The notes under the pieces: model-generated
What the model saw: the letters and a program-made list of their open reading frames with translations, nothing else
What the model was told of the DNA's origin: nothing
The model's database searches: none
Translations under genes and position numbers: made by a program
Part shown: in pieces, positions 44,373-53,712 of the stretch
How the letters are laid out: each line of letters opens with the position of its first letter
Numbering within the stretch: position 1 is the stretch's first letter
Assembly: GCF_003751085.1 (NCBI RefSeq)
Contig: NZ_RJJY01000001.1
Coordinates: forward strand, 5,518,001 to 5,582,000
Direction of reading: 5' to 3'
Source: Micromonospora sp. Llam0
GTDB lineage: Bacteria; Actinomycetota; Actinomycetes; Mycobacteriales; Micromonosporaceae
DNA length: 64,000 nucleotides

Positions 44373-45310
44373 CTGAGGACGTTCGTCGCCCGCCACGTCG
44401 CACCGGTGCCGAAGACCAGTTCCTGCCCCGGGCCGACGTGGCGCGGGCCGGCCAGCGGGCTGTACGACTCGCTGGTCCACAGCGGCACTCCGGCGTACCG
44501 CAGCTGCTGGGTCCAGATCACCCCGGTCAGCCGCCCGGCGGCGGTCGCGGTGAGCCGTACCCGGTCGGGGAATCCGTCGAACGACGACGCCTGGTAGTCC
44601 ACCGTCACCCAGTCCTCGGCGGCGGTGAGCAGCCGCACGTCGCCTCGCGGGAAGCGCAGCGCGCCGGACCGGGTCGGCGACCGCCAGGCCGGGACGACCC
44701 CCTTGGCCGGCCGGGCGGCGCGCATCGCGACCCCGTCGCGGACCGCGTCCACCAGCGGCTGGAAGTCCCAGCCGTACGCGCCCTGCAGCGTCTCGGTGGC
44801 CTGGGCCAGGTCGACCAGCTCGGTCGGCAGGTCCCAGTCCAGCCGGTCGCAGCCGGTGGCCAGGTAGCGCACCTCGCCGGGCAGCACCCGGCAGTCGGCC
44901 GTGCCGAACCGGCGACGCAGCTCGACGACCAGCCGGGAGCGCTCCTCGTCCAGCAACGGGTTGTTGGTGTGGATCATGCCGAGCAGCACGTCGAACCGGC
45001 CGCCGAGGTCCTCCGGGTCGAGATCGGCGAGGTCGGACTCGACGAAGGCGATCCGGTCGGCGACCCCGTTGTGCCGGGCGATCCGCTCGGCCATGCCGAC
45101 ATGGTGCCGGTCGACCGCGACCACCTCGGCGGCGCCCGCGTCGGCGGCGATCAGCGCGAGCAGTCCGCTGCCGGTGCCGGCGTCGAGCACCCGGTCACCG
45201 GGCCGCACCGCGCTGCGGACCGCGCGCTGCACGTTGTGCCCGCGGTCGATGCTCAGTAGCAGTCGCAGGTGCAGCTCCGGCGTGAACGGGATGTCCGTCG
45301 GCCCAGCCAT
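44354..45310 (-). CDS. Class I SAM-dependent methyltransferase, PRMT-like
   Basis: A 318-residue protein. The SAM-binding region is VLDAGTGSGLLALIAADAGA (motif I), VVAVDRHHVGMAERIARHNG (motif II region) and IAFVESDLADL. FDVLLGMIHTNNPLLDEER stands where PRMT-like enzymes have their double-E loop, and the C-terminal half is beta-rich (WVTVDYQASSFDGF, LVFGTGATWRAT), as in PRMT-like barrels. The substrate is unknown: arginine, protein or small molecule. GGGAG lies 7 bp before the ATG. It is divergent from the glycosyltransferase and convergent with the PobA-like gene, which places it inside the putative tailoring cluster. Confidence 0.9.
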   Translation of the reverse strand: MAGPTDIPFTPELHLRLLLSIDRGHNVQRAVRSAVRPGDRVLDAGTGSGLLALIAADAGAAEVVAVDRHHVGMAERIARHNGVADRIAFVESDLADLDPEDLGGRFDVLLGMIHTNNPLLDEERSRLVVELRRRFGTADCRVLPGEVRYLATGCDRLDWDLPTELVDLAQATETLQGAYGWDFQPLVDAVRDGVAMRAARPAKGVVPAWRSPTRSGALRFPRGDVRLLTAAEDWVTVDYQASSFDGFPDRVRLTATAAGRLTGVIWTQQLRYAGVPLWTSESYSPLAGPRHVGPGQELVFGTGATWRATNVLSHHHPT

Positions 45311-45392
45311 CGGTGAACTCCCTCTCGCGAAACCGGATCAATCACGATAAATTATCCATTGTCGACTCATGTGTCAACCGGAAGGTTCCTCG

Positions 45393-46622
45393 GTGCGCGT
45401 CCTGTTCACCAGCCCGCCCGGAGTCGGGCATCTCTTCCCCACCGTGCCGCTGGCCTGGGCGTTGCGGGCCGCCGGCCACGACGTACTGGTCGGCACCGCC
45501 GCCGAAGGACTGGCCGGCGCGGCCCAGGCCGGTCTGCCGGCGGTGGACGTCGCCCCCGGCGCCCCGATCGCCGCCGTGTTCGGCACCGGCACCGGCACCA
45601 CCGCCGAACTGGCCGCCCGGATGCGCGAGCGGGGCCGGCGGATCGCCGCTGCCGGCAGCCGTACCGACCCGTTGCTGCTGGAGACCTTCGGGCGGGTCTC
45701 CGACCTGATGGCGGACGGCACGCTGACATTGGCTCGCTGGTGGCGGCCGGATCTGGTGGTGCACTCCCGGCTCCATCCGGCCGGGCTGCTGGCCGCCCGC
45801 GCGCTGCGGGTGCCCGCCGTCGAGCACGGATTCAACCTGTTCCGCGAGGAGGCGCTGGCCGCCCGGTTCCTGCCGTACCTGGCGGCGGCGTACGAGCGCA
45901 ACGGCGTACCGCTGGAACTGCCCGACCGGGTGGTCCTGCACCTGGCGCCGGCGGAGCTGATGATCGGCGACGGCGACGGATGGTCGATGCGGTACGTACC
46001 GTACAACGCCGGCGGTGCGCTGCCGGACTGGCTGCGCCTGCCCACCGCGCGCCCCCGGGTGCTGATCACCCTCGGCACCGTGGTGCCGGCGCTGGCCGGG
46101 TTGACCGGTCTGCGCCGCACCATCGACGCCGCCGGGCAGACCGACGCGGACTTCGTGCTGGCCCTCGGCGCCGACGCCGACGTGGCCGCGCTCGGGCCGC
46201 TGCCGGGCAACGTCCGGCCCGCCGGCTGGCTGCCGCTGCACCAGGTGCTCGCCGGCTGCTCCGCCGTGGTGCACCACGGCGGCTCCGGGACGATGATGGG
46301 CGCGATCTGCTCCGGGGTACGGCAGCTGGTCCTGCCGCACGGCGCCGACCAGTTCGGCAACGCCGACCTGGTCCGACGGCACCGGCTGGGCCTGGGCTGC
46401 GCACCCGAGGAGGTGACCCCGCAGCTGCTCGCCGAACTGCTGGCCGAGGACGGTCCGGCCAGCGGGGTGGCGGACGCGGCCGAGCTGATGTCGAGGCTGC
46501 CGGCACCGGCCGAGATCGCCACCCGACTCGCACATCCGGGTGGAATCGACCGCCACGCCGATGAGCTTGCGGCACTGACTCCCGCCGCCGGCGGTTCGGC
46601 CGCACACTGGACCGATGGGTGA
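45393..46622 (+). CDS. Glycosyltransferase of the EryCIII/MGT type (GT1)
   Basis: About 409 residues, GT-B fold. The N-terminus [31 protein letters not shown] and the C-terminal donor-binding block ([50 protein letters not shown]; quoted in parts) are typical of glycosyltransferases that decorate macrolides and aromatic polyketides. The HHGGSGT motif contacts the nucleotide. GTG 45393 is chosen because AAGG precedes it by 7 bp and the family begins there. Its stop overlaps the Nudix start by 8 bp (46615-46622). It probably attaches a sugar to the product of the neighbouring oxygenases, but the acceptor is unknown. Confidence 0.92.
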   Translation: MRVLFTSPPGVGHLFPTVPLAWALRAAGHDVLVGTAAEGLAGAAQAGLPAVDVAPGAPIAAVFGTGTGTTAELAARMRERGRRIAAAGSRTDPLLLETFGRVSDLMADGTLTLARWWRPDLVVHSRLHPAGLLAARALRVPAVEHGFNLFREEALAARFLPYLAAAYERNGVPLELPDRVVLHLAPAELMIGDGDGWSMRYVPYNAGGALPDWLRLPTARPRVLITLGTVVPALAGLTGLRRTIDAAGQTDADFVLALGADADVAALGPLPGNVRPAGWLPLHQVLAGCSAVVHHGGSGTMMGAICSGVRQLVLPHGADQFGNADLVRRHRLGLGCAPEEVTPQLLAELLAEDGPASGVADAAELMSRLPAPAEIATRLAHPGGIDRHADELAALTPAAGGSAAHWTDG

Positions 46623-47097
46623 CGTCGCCGCGGTGCTACTGGTCGATCCGGCGGGTTCCGTCCTGCTGCAGCTGCGGGACGGCAACGCGCCGAGCCATCC
46701 GCACGCCTGGTGCGTGCCGGGTGGGCACTGCGAGCCCGGGGAGACACCGGAGCAGACGGCGCTGCGCGAACTCGCCGAGGAGACCGGGTTGCGGCCCGAG
46801 CACGGGTTGCGGTTGTTCTGCCGCCGGCAGCTGAACCCACAGCGTACGGCGCATTACTACTTCGGCTCGACCCGTGCCCGGCAGTGCGACGTCCGGCTCG
46901 GCGAGGGTGCCGCGATGGAGTTTCTCCGGCCGGACCAGATCAGCGACGGCCGGCCGTTCGCTCCCGGCTCGGCGAGCCTGCTCGCCGAGTTCCTCGCCTC
47001 GCCGCACTACGCCTGGCGGGTCACCGCCCCGTATGATCCGCTCCATGATCCGGACCGGCGCCAGGTCCGCGCGCTCCACCACCAGGGCGGACGGTAG
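46615..47097 (+). CDS. Nudix hydrolase
   Basis: A 160-residue protein with a complete Nudix box [24 protein letters not shown] (residues about 38-61, quoted in part: G-x5-E-x7-R-E-L-x-E-E-x-G). It hydrolyses a nucleoside diphosphate linked to another moiety. No substrate-specific motif is evident. Its start overlaps the glycosyltransferase stop and its 3' end overlaps the methylase start, so the three are probably translated in a chain. An NDP-sugar pyrophosphatase role would fit the glycosyltransferase neighbour but is speculative. Confidence 0.92.
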   Translation: MGDVAAVLLVDPAGSVLLQLRDGNAPSHPHAWCVPGGHCEPGETPEQTALRELAEETGLRPEHGLRLFCRRQLNPQRTAHYYFGSTRARQCDVRLGEGAAMEFLRPDQISDGRPFAPGSASLLAEFLASPHYAWRVTAPYDPLHDPDRRQVRALHHQGGR

Positions 47098-47911
47098 GTC
47101 GTTCCTCAAGTGGGCGGGCGGGAAGACCCGGTACGCCGCCGCCCTCGTCGCCGCCGCGCCGCCGTTCACCGGCAGCTACCGGGAGCCGTTCCTCGGCAGC
47201 GGGGCGGTCTTCTTCGAGCTGGCGCCGCAGCGGGCGGTGCTCAGTGACGCCAACCCGGAGTTGATCGTCTGTTTCCGGGAGGTCGCCCGCGACCCCGAAA
47301 CGGTGATGCGGCTGCTGGACGAGCAACCGAACACGCCGGAGCACTTCGCGGCGGTCCGCCGCCGCTCGCCAGCGGACTGTTCCGATCTGGAACGCGCGGT
47401 CCGGGTGATCTACCTGAACAAGACGGCGTTCCGTGGGCTGTGGCGGGTCAACCGGCGGGGCGAGTTCAACGCACCGTACGGCGCCTACGACCGGCCGTAC
47501 TACAACCGGCGGGTGCTGCTGGACGCCGCGCACGCGCTGGCCGGCGCCGAGCTGCGGGTGGCCGACTTCGCCGAGCAGCTCGACGAGGCCGCCGCCGGCG
47601 ACTGGGTCTACCTGGACCCGCCGTACGTCCCGCTCGGCGGCTGGGCGGACTTTCGGCGGTACACCTCGACGCAGTTCGGGCCGGCCGATCACGTGCGGCT
47701 GCGGGACGCGATGGTACGGGCCAGCCGGCGCGGCGTCCGACTGACCCTGACCAACAGCGACACGCCGTTCGTGCGGGAGCTGTTCGGCGCGGATTTCCTG
47801 ATCGCCCGGATGGCGACCCGCCGGGACATCAACCTGCAGTCGGCGAAGCGGGGCAGCTGGGATCTGCTCGTCACCAACTACCAGCTGCCGGACGGCGAAT
47901 CAGCCCGGTAG
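47033..47911 (+). CDS. Dam-type (D12 class) DNA adenine methyltransferase
   Basis: About 292 residues. It contains the D12-class motifs in order: [11 protein letters not shown] (SAM region), [11 protein letters not shown] (FxGxG motif I), [22 protein letters not shown] (target-recognition/helix region), and [11 protein letters not shown] with the catalytic [17 protein letters not shown] and [17 protein letters not shown] follow as usual. The enzyme should transfer a methyl group to N6 of adenine in a short site such as GATC. No restriction endonuclease is adjacent, so it looks orphan. The start is ATG 47033 or 47045, inside the Nudix gene. Its stop overlaps the convergent oxidoreductase by 12 bp. 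Confidence 0.93.
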   Translation: MIRSMIRTGARSARSTTRADGRSFLKWAGGKTRYAAALVAAAPPFTGSYREPFLGSGAVFFELAPQRAVLSDANPELIVCFREVARDPETVMRLLDEQPNTPEHFAAVRRRSPADCSDLERAVRVIYLNKTAFRGLWRVNRRGEFNAPYGAYDRPYYNRRVLLDAAHALAGAELRVADFAEQLDEAAAGDWVYLDPPYVPLGGWADFRRYTSTQFGPADHVRLRDAMVRASRRGVRLTLTNSDTPFVRELFGADFLIARMATRRDINLQSAKRGSWDLLVTNYQLPDGESAR

Positions 47912-48778
47912 GCCGGCGAGGGTGGCCCGGACAGCTTCGCCGAGCGACGTGGTGGGCCGGCCGATCAGCCGGGCGAGGTCGCCGCTGTCGGTGGTCAGGT
48001 CGCCCCGGGAGATGCCGACGTCGGAGGCGGCCAGCATGCTGGCGAACGCCTCCGGTACCCCGGCGTCGGTCAGCGCCTTGGCGTACACGTCGGCCGGAAG
48101 ATCCTGGTAGCCGACCTCCCGCCCGCTGTGCCGGCTGATCTCGGCAGCCAGCTCGGCCAGGGTGAACGGCTCGTCGCCGCCGAGCTCGTAGACAGTGCCG
48201 GTGGCGACGGCGGGTGCCGGGGCGGTCAGCACCGCGGCGGCGGCGGCGGCGAAGTCGGCCCGGGTCGCGGCGGCGACCCGACCCGAACCGGCGGCGCCCA
48301 GCACGCTGCCGGTGGCGAGCGCCTGCGGCAGCACCGATCCGGTGTAGTTCTCCAGGTACCAGCCGTTGCGCAGCAGTACGTACGGCAGGCCGCTGTCCCG
48401 GATCATCTGTTCGGTGGCGAGGTGTTCGGCGGCCAACGGGACGCTGCTGGTGTCCGCCTTGAGGATGCTGGTGTACGCGATCAGGTCGACTCCGGCCGCC
48501 GTCGCCGCCGCCACGGCGTTGCGGTGCTGGTCGATCCGCCGGCCGACCTCGCTGCCGCTGATCAGCAGCAGCTTGCTGGTCCCGGCCAGGGCCGGCCCGA
48601 GGGTCTGCGGCTGGTCGTAGTCGCCGTGCCGGACCTGTACGCCGCGCGCGGCGAGGTCGTCGGCCTTGTCCGGATTCCGTACGACGGCGACGATCTGCGC
48701 CGGTGACAGTCCGCCGTCCAGCAACTCGTCGACGACCAACCGACCCAGCTGGCCGGCGGCACCGGTGACAGTGATCAT
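47900..48778 (-). CDS. NmrA/QorB-type NAD(P)H-dependent oxidoreductase
   Basis: A 292-residue atypical short-chain dehydrogenase. The start ITVTGAAGQLGRLVVDELLDGG is the NAD(P)-binding GxxGxxG of the NmrA/YtfG group, followed by VVRNPDKADDLAARGVQVRHGDYDQP, as in QorB quinone oxidoreductases. Later AYTSILKADTS, LLRNGWYLENYT and YELGGDEPFTLAELA match the family. It probably reduces quinones or acts as a redox-sensing protein. It is divergent from an HxlR regulator, the classic qorB/qorR arrangement, with a candidate operator between them. Confidence 0.93.
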   Translation of the reverse strand: MITVTGAAGQLGRLVVDELLDGGLSPAQIVAVVRNPDKADDLAARGVQVRHGDYDQPQTLGPALAGTSKLLLISGSEVGRRIDQHRNAVAAATAAGVDLIAYTSILKADTSSVPLAAEHLATEQMIRDSGLPYVLLRNGWYLENYTGSVLPQALATGSVLGAAGSGRVAAATRADFAAAAAAVLTAPAPAVATGTVYELGGDEPFTLAELAAEISRHSGREVGYQDLPADVYAKALTDAGVPEAFASMLAASDVGISRGDLTTDSGDLARLIGRPTTSLGEAVRATLAGLPG

Positions 48779-48835
48779 GTCAGCTCCCTACGTCCCTGTG
48801 GGGCGGCCCCCACGATCGCCCTTGCCCACCAGCCT

Positions 48836-48874
48836 GCACTAACTTTTTGAAAGCGCAAGCGAACTGGTAAGTGC
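48836..48874. promoter_or_regulatory. Candidate HxlR operator
   Basis: GCACTAAC (48836-48843) and GTAAGTGC (48867-48874) form an inverted repeat with one mismatch across a 23-bp spacer, in the divergent region between the NmrA-type gene and the hxlR gene. Confidence 0.4.
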
Positions 48875-48915
48875 TGTGGTCTATTCGACACATCACTGGG
48901 AGATACCCTGGAAAC

Positions 48916-49377
48916 ATGGCCAGCCGGTCCGCGCCCGCGCCCGCGCCGCACACCGAACCCTGCCCGCCGACCGACCACCCGCCAACCGACGACCTGACGG
49001 CCGACGACCCGACGGCCGACCTGGTGACCGACGTCTTCGCCCGCGACTGCCCATCACGAGCCATCCTAGACCACATAACAGGCAAATGGGGCACACTGGC
49101 GCTGGCTGCCTTGTTCGCCGGCAACTACCGGTTCAACGCGCTGCGCCGCCGGGTCGACGGCATCAGCGAGAAGATGCTGGCTCAGACCCTGCAAGCGCTG
49201 GAGCGCGACGGGATGGTCGTCCGGGACGTCCAGGCCACCATCCCGCCCCGCGTCGAGTACAGCCTCACCCCGCTCGGCCGCGCCGTCGCCGGCAAGCTGG
49301 CCGACCTGATCGAGCTGGTCGAACGCGAGATGCCGACGGTGCTCGCGGCCCGGGACAGCTTCGACCGGACCGCCTGA
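48916..49377 (+). CDS. HxlR-family transcriptional regulator
   Basis: A 153-residue protein. After a 40-residue Pro/Asp/Thr-rich leader comes the winged helix: CPSRAILDHITGKWGTLALAAL (HxlR signature with conserved Cys before the helix), RFNALRRRVDGISEKMLAQTLQALERDGMV (recognition helix) and PPRVEYSLTPLGRAV (wing). The N-terminal cysteine in ARDCPSR is the redox-sensing position in QorR/YodB-type members. It is divergent from a QorB-like gene, which it probably represses until a quinone or electrophile modifies the cysteine. That sensing is inferred from family members. Confidence 0.94.
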   Translation: MASRSAPAPAPHTEPCPPTDHPPTDDLTADDPTADLVTDVFARDCPSRAILDHITGKWGTLALAALFAGNYRFNALRRRVDGISEKMLAQTLQALERDGMVVRDVQATIPPRVEYSLTPLGRAVAGKLADLIELVEREMPTVLAARDSFDRTA

Positions 49378-49452
49378 CCACGGTGCCCGCCAACAGCGGG
49401 TACCACCGGCAGCGGGCCGGCCGGCAGCCGGCCGGGCGTCACTGGAGCAGCG

Positions 49453-50217
49453 TCACTGCAGCAGGCTGCCCACCGGCGAGAGCAACGCCCAGCCCAGGAA
49501 GGCGGTATGCCGGTCCATCCGCAACCGCTCACTCTCCAACGTCGTCGGGTCGTCCCGCATCGGCCACATCCGGGCCGCATCCCGCCAGGCGATGTCCCGG
49601 GTAAACTCCACCAACCGGTTCTGGTACCAGTCGTCGACCTGCCCGTTGAGCCGGTCGAGGCAGATCTGCCAGCTGCTCAGGTAGCTGCGCCGCAGCTGCG
49701 GGATCCGGTCGAAGAAGATCTCGTTGATGTAGAGGTAGTCGCGGTGCTGCTCGGCGTTGTCCGGGCCCGACCCGAGCTTGGCCCAGGTGCTCATCAGGGC
49801 GAACGGTAGGTCGTAGTTGATGTGCGCGTTCACCCCGGCGGCGGCCGACGGCAACGACCGTACGCTCTCGTCGCGCAGCCGGCTGAACAGCACCTCCCAG
49901 GCCGCCGGGGTGTCACCCCGGTTGCCCCAGCAGCGCAGCGCCGCGAAGTACCGCTCCGCGAACTCGATGTCCAGCAGGGTGAGGAAGGCAGGGTCGGCGA
50001 ACTCACCGGCCTGCAGCCGCTCGTCGATGGTGCTGGTGATCACCCAGTAGAGATGGTTGAAGTCGGCCACCGGATTGTCGCTGTCACTCGGCGTGGCTGC
50101 CTCGAGCAGCTTCTGCAGCGCCGCCAAATCCTCGACCACGCCAGCGACGTCGGTCGGCCGGTGGTTGAGGACCTCGATGATCTGGTCGTGCACGTGACCC
50201 CAGCGGAGTTCTGGCAT
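49453..50217 (-). CDS. DUF5995-family protein
   Basis: A 254-residue helical protein matching DUF5995 by its order of blocks: HLYWVITSTIDERLQAGEFADPAFL, FAERYFAALRCWGN, PAAWEVLFSR, AGVNAHINYDLPFALMSTW, DYLYINEIFFDRIPQLRR (each quoted in part). The conserved His/Asn/Asp pattern (NAHINYDL) suggests an active or metal site, but no activity is known. GGAGG lies 6 bp before the ATG at 50217, supporting this start over the longer frame. It lies downstream of the LAL gene on the same strand. Confidence 0.9.
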   Translation of the reverse strand: MPELRWGHVHDQIIEVLNHRPTDVAGVVEDLAALQKLLEAATPSDSDNPVADFNHLYWVITSTIDERLQAGEFADPAFLTLLDIEFAERYFAALRCWGNRGDTPAAWEVLFSRLRDESVRSLPSAAAGVNAHINYDLPFALMSTWAKLGSGPDNAEQHRDYLYINEIFFDRIPQLRRSYLSSWQICLDRLNGQVDDWYQNRLVEFTRDIAWRDAARMWPMRDDPTTLESERLRMDRHTAFLGWALLSPVGSLLQ

Positions 50218-50453
50218 CGGACACCTCCAGTCTGCAGTGCTCCCTCGCCCCGGGCGGGCGGTCGTCACCGAAACGGTCGGTCCCTACAGTGGCAGCCGCT
50301 GCCAACCTGCAGGTATCGGCGCAACGACGGGTGTCTCACTGGCCGATCCCGCCGCCCCGGTGTGCGGTTTTCCGGCGGAGACGTCAACCGGCCGGGGTGG
50401 ACCGACCGGTCGGCGGCCGCTACGCACCGGACTGGCAGGTTTACAGTCGGGTA

Positions 50454-53400
50454 TCAGGCACGCGGCTGGTTACGCATGAACACCCGAGTCGCCTCCACCC
50501 GCGTCCTGACCTGCAGCTTGTTGAGGATGTTCGACACGTGCACACCGACCGTACGCTCGCTGATGAACAGCGCCTCGGCCGTAGCCCGGTTGGTCCGTCC
50601 CTCCGCGACCAGTTCGAGCACCTGACGCTCCCGGTCGGTCAGCACCGCCAACTCGTCCGGACCACCCGGGGTGAGCACCTGGCCGGCCCGCTCGACCATC
50701 GAGGTCCGCTTCGCGCGATCGTTGACCAAGGCCCGCGCCACCCGTTCGCCGACCGTCGGCGGACTGGTCAGACCCGCCCGCAGGGTGACCCGTTCCTGGC
50801 TGTCCACCTCGGGCATCGGCTCCGGCTCACCCGCGCTCAGCGTCACTCGGGCGCGGCGTGCCAGGGCCTGGATCTCCTCAGTGAACGGACGGGCACCGAG
50901 CCGGCGGGCGGTCCGGTACGCCGCCTGCAGCGCCCGGGTCGCGTCCGCGTTTCGGGTACGGATCGCGTACAGCGCCTCGGCCTGACGCAACCGGGCGTAC
51001 GCCGCCGGGTACGGATGGCACCGCCGCTCCCAGACCTCGGCGGCCCGCGACCAGAGCGCCGGGTCCGACCGGCCGTCGATCCGGCTGATCTCCGCGGTGC
51101 AGAGCTCCCGGTAGCCGATCACCGCGTCGCGTACCGGCGCCGCGGTGTCCGTGTTGCTGCTGCGCTCCATCCGTCCGACCACCTTGACCAGGCGTTGCAC
51201 CGCCTGCGGGTCGATCGGTGTCCCACTGGACCGGGCCTCCGCCTCGGCCCGCAGCCCGTGCCAGACCAGCGGCGCCTGCAACCAGACGTCACCCGAGTGC
51301 CGCTCGGCCAGGTCGATCCCCTGCTGCACCGCCTCCCGCGCCTCGGCGTGCCGGCCACGCCACATGGCCAGTCCGGCGCGCAACGTCAGCAACGGCAGCA
51401 TGTGCCGTACCCCGCCACCGGCGGCCAGCAGGGTCTCGATCGCCTCCAGGTCGGCCTCCGCACCGTCGAGGTGACCGAAGCCCACATGGATCCGGCAGCG
51501 GGCCAGCAACAGCTCGACCGCGTCGGCCCCGGACGGCCGGTGCCGCAGCGCGGCCGTGATCACCTCCTCGGCCTCGCTCCACCGGCCGAGCCGGAACAGC
51601 CCGTTGGCGGCGGCGGAGAGCAACCGGGTGCCGTAGGTACGGGCCAGCCCGACCCGCTCGGCGCGCTCCGCACCGTGGCGGGCGACCGCGACACCCTCCT
51701 CCAACTCGTTGAGGTGTCCACTGAGCAGCTCGGCGAGCTGCAGGTCGGCGACCGCGACGTCCGCCGGACCGCCGGACAGCTCGGCGGTACGCCGCGCCTG
51801 CCGAACCGCTTCCTTGCCCGCCGCCGGGTCGTTGAGGTAAGCCTGGCTGTAGCCGAGGGTCACCCCGGCCAGCACCATCGCCGAGGCGCAGTCGGGCACC
51901 CCGACGGCCAGGTCCAGCGCGTTCTGGGCCCGCCGGCCGGCGTCGGCGTACCGGCAGAGTTGCAGCAGCAGATCGGCGGAGTGCGCGGCGGCGGCGACCC
52001 GCTCACCGGCACTGGCGTCGGCCGCCGCCAGCGTCCGGTCGTACTCGCGCTCCGCCTCGGCCAGCTGACCGACCGCCGTCAGGTACCGCGCCCGCAGGGT
52101 GTACAGCCAGGACGGCGGCGGACCGAACAGGTTGGTGGCCAGCTGCTCCAGCAGGGCCAGCGCACGCTCGTGCTCGCCGCTGCGGTGCGCCGCCTCCGCC
52201 GCGCGTCGGCCCAGCGTGGTCGCGTCGAACTCGACCAGCCAGGCCGGCGGGACCTGGTTCGCCAGGTCGACCGCGCTGGCCCAGTGCTCGAACGCCTCGG
52301 CGAAGCCGTACAGTCGCTCCGCCTCCTCGGCGGCGGCGACCACGGCCGGCAACGCCCGGGTGGTCTCGCCCGCCTCCCGCCAGTGGTACGCCAACCGGGC
52401 GTGCTGCAGGTCACCGGTGGGGCCGGCGGCGATCGCCTCGGCGTACCGCCGGTGCCACCGGACCCGCTCCCCCGGCAACAACCGCGGCTCCAGGACCTCG
52501 CGGATCAGCGGGTAGCGGAACCGGTACCCGTCCGGCTCGGACAGCAGCACCCGTTGGCCGACCGCCTCGCGTACCGCCTGCAGCAGCCGGTCCTCGCCGA
52601 GCTGGGCGACCCGGGCCAGCAGGTCGTGGGCGACCGGCTCGACGCCGGCGGCGACCGCGTGCGACACGAGCTGGGCGTCGGCCGGCAGGGCGTCGACGTG
52701 GGCCAGGGTGATCTCGCTCAGGGTCTCCGACAAGCCGTCCCGGCCGTCCCGGGCGTCCCGGACCAGCTCCTCGGCGAGGAACGGCACCCCGCCGCTGCGC
52801 CGCCACACCGACTCGGCCAGGTCGGGCTCCGGGTCGCCGCCGAGCAGCTCCGCGACGAGTTGGGCGGTCTCCGCCCGGTCCAGCGGCTCCAACTCCAACA
52901 CGTGGACCGCGCCGGAACGCGACCGGGACCGGCGCAGCTCCAACAGCATGCGGCGAATCGGGTCGTCGCCCCGCAGCGTCTCGGTCCGCGCGGCGCCGAG
53001 CAGCAGCAGCCGGACGTCCCCCAGCCCGGCGAGGAGGTAGAGCAGCAGATGCCGGGTGGTCAGGTCGGCCCACTGCAGATCGTCCATGACCAGCACCAGG
53101 GTCCGTCCGGCGGCGACCGCGCCGAGTCCACGGGTGAGCCGTTCCAGCAGGTCACCGGCTCCGTCGGGATGCCGGGCCTCGCCGTCCAGTACCGAGATCA
53201 ACTCGTGGGCGGCGGCGCCGGACAGGATGCCGGCCCGGCCGGCCGCCGGCTGATAGCGCCGCAGAGCCTGCCGAAGTGGGTGCAGCGGTGACGAATCCCC
53301 AATGTCCAGACATGCCCCGGACAACACCAGCGCACCGGCAGTACGTAGCCGGTCGCTGGCCGCGCTCAGCAGCCGCGACTTGCCGATGCCGCTCTCGCCC

Positions 53401-53555
53401 ATGACGAAGACCGCGGCCGTGTTCCCCCGCTCGACCCTACGTAGCGACTCATGCAAGACCTGCAGCTGAGCCTGCCGCCCGACGAAGGGAACTTCGTCGG
53501 AGCTGGGGGCCAGCGACCTGCCATCGCGTGACTGTGTCAATCCGATCACCGACAT
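50454..53555 (-). CDS. LAL-type LuxR-family ATPase regulator (second copy)
   Basis: A 1,033-residue paralogue in style of the regulator at 10.8 kb. N-terminal ATPase: [11 protein letters not shown], Walker A GESGIGKS, Walker [14 protein letters not shown], and sensor-like [10 protein letters not shown]. The middle 550 residues are TPR-like helices. The C-terminal HTH is [23 protein letters not shown], then [19 protein letters not shown]. It should activate nearby genes in response to an unknown ligand. The start at ATG 53555 lacks a good ribosome site; an internal start before FVGRQAQ is possible. It is divergent from the class III cyclase gene. Confidence 0.93.
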   Translation of the reverse strand: MSVIGLTQSRDGRSLAPSSDEVPFVGRQAQLQVLHESLRRVERGNTAAVFVMGESGIGKSRLLSAASDRLRTAGALVLSGACLDIGDSSPLHPLRQALRRYQPAAGRAGILSGAAAHELISVLDGEARHPDGAGDLLERLTRGLGAVAAGRTLVLVMDDLQWADLTTRHLLLYLLAGLGDVRLLLLGAARTETLRGDDPIRRMLLELRRSRSRSGAVHVLELEPLDRAETAQLVAELLGGDPEPDLAESVWRRSGGVPFLAEELVRDARDGRDGLSETLSEITLAHVDALPADAQLVSHAVAAGVEPVAHDLLARVAQLGEDRLLQAVREAVGQRVLLSEPDGYRFRYPLIREVLEPRLLPGERVRWHRRYAEAIAAGPTGDLQHARLAYHWREAGETTRALPAVVAAAEEAERLYGFAEAFEHWASAVDLANQVPPAWLVEFDATTLGRRAAEAAHRSGEHERALALLEQLATNLFGPPPSWLYTLRARYLTAVGQLAEAEREYDRTLAAADASAGERVAAAAHSADLLLQLCRYADAGRRAQNALDLAVGVPDCASAMVLAGVTLGYSQAYLNDPAAGKEAVRQARRTAELSGGPADVAVADLQLAELLSGHLNELEEGVAVARHGAERAERVGLARTYGTRLLSAAANGLFRLGRWSEAEEVITAALRHRPSGADAVELLLARCRIHVGFGHLDGAEADLEAIETLLAAGGGVRHMLPLLTLRAGLAMWRGRHAEAREAVQQGIDLAERHSGDVWLQAPLVWHGLRAEAEARSSGTPIDPQAVQRLVKVVGRMERSSNTDTAAPVRDAVIGYRELCTAEISRIDGRSDPALWSRAAEVWERRCHPYPAAYARLRQAEALYAIRTRNADATRALQAAYRTARRLGARPFTEEIQALARRARVTLSAGEPEPMPEVDSQERVTLRAGLTSPPTVGERVARALVNDRAKRTSMVERAGQVLTPGGPDELAVLTDRERQVLELVAEGRTNRATAEALFISERTVGVHVSNILNKLQVRTRVEATRVFMRNQPRA

Positions 53556-53712
53556 AAAGGGTGGGAGTATCTGACATACGTCGTTCTACAGATCCTAGGG
53601 CTGCGCTGGGCTGCGACCGTTTCAGCCATCCGTCCCGTACGTCGGTCCACACGGACCGGATCAGGTCCACCCGGGAGCGGACTGAAGCACCACCACCGCG
53701 CAGGAGGCGATC

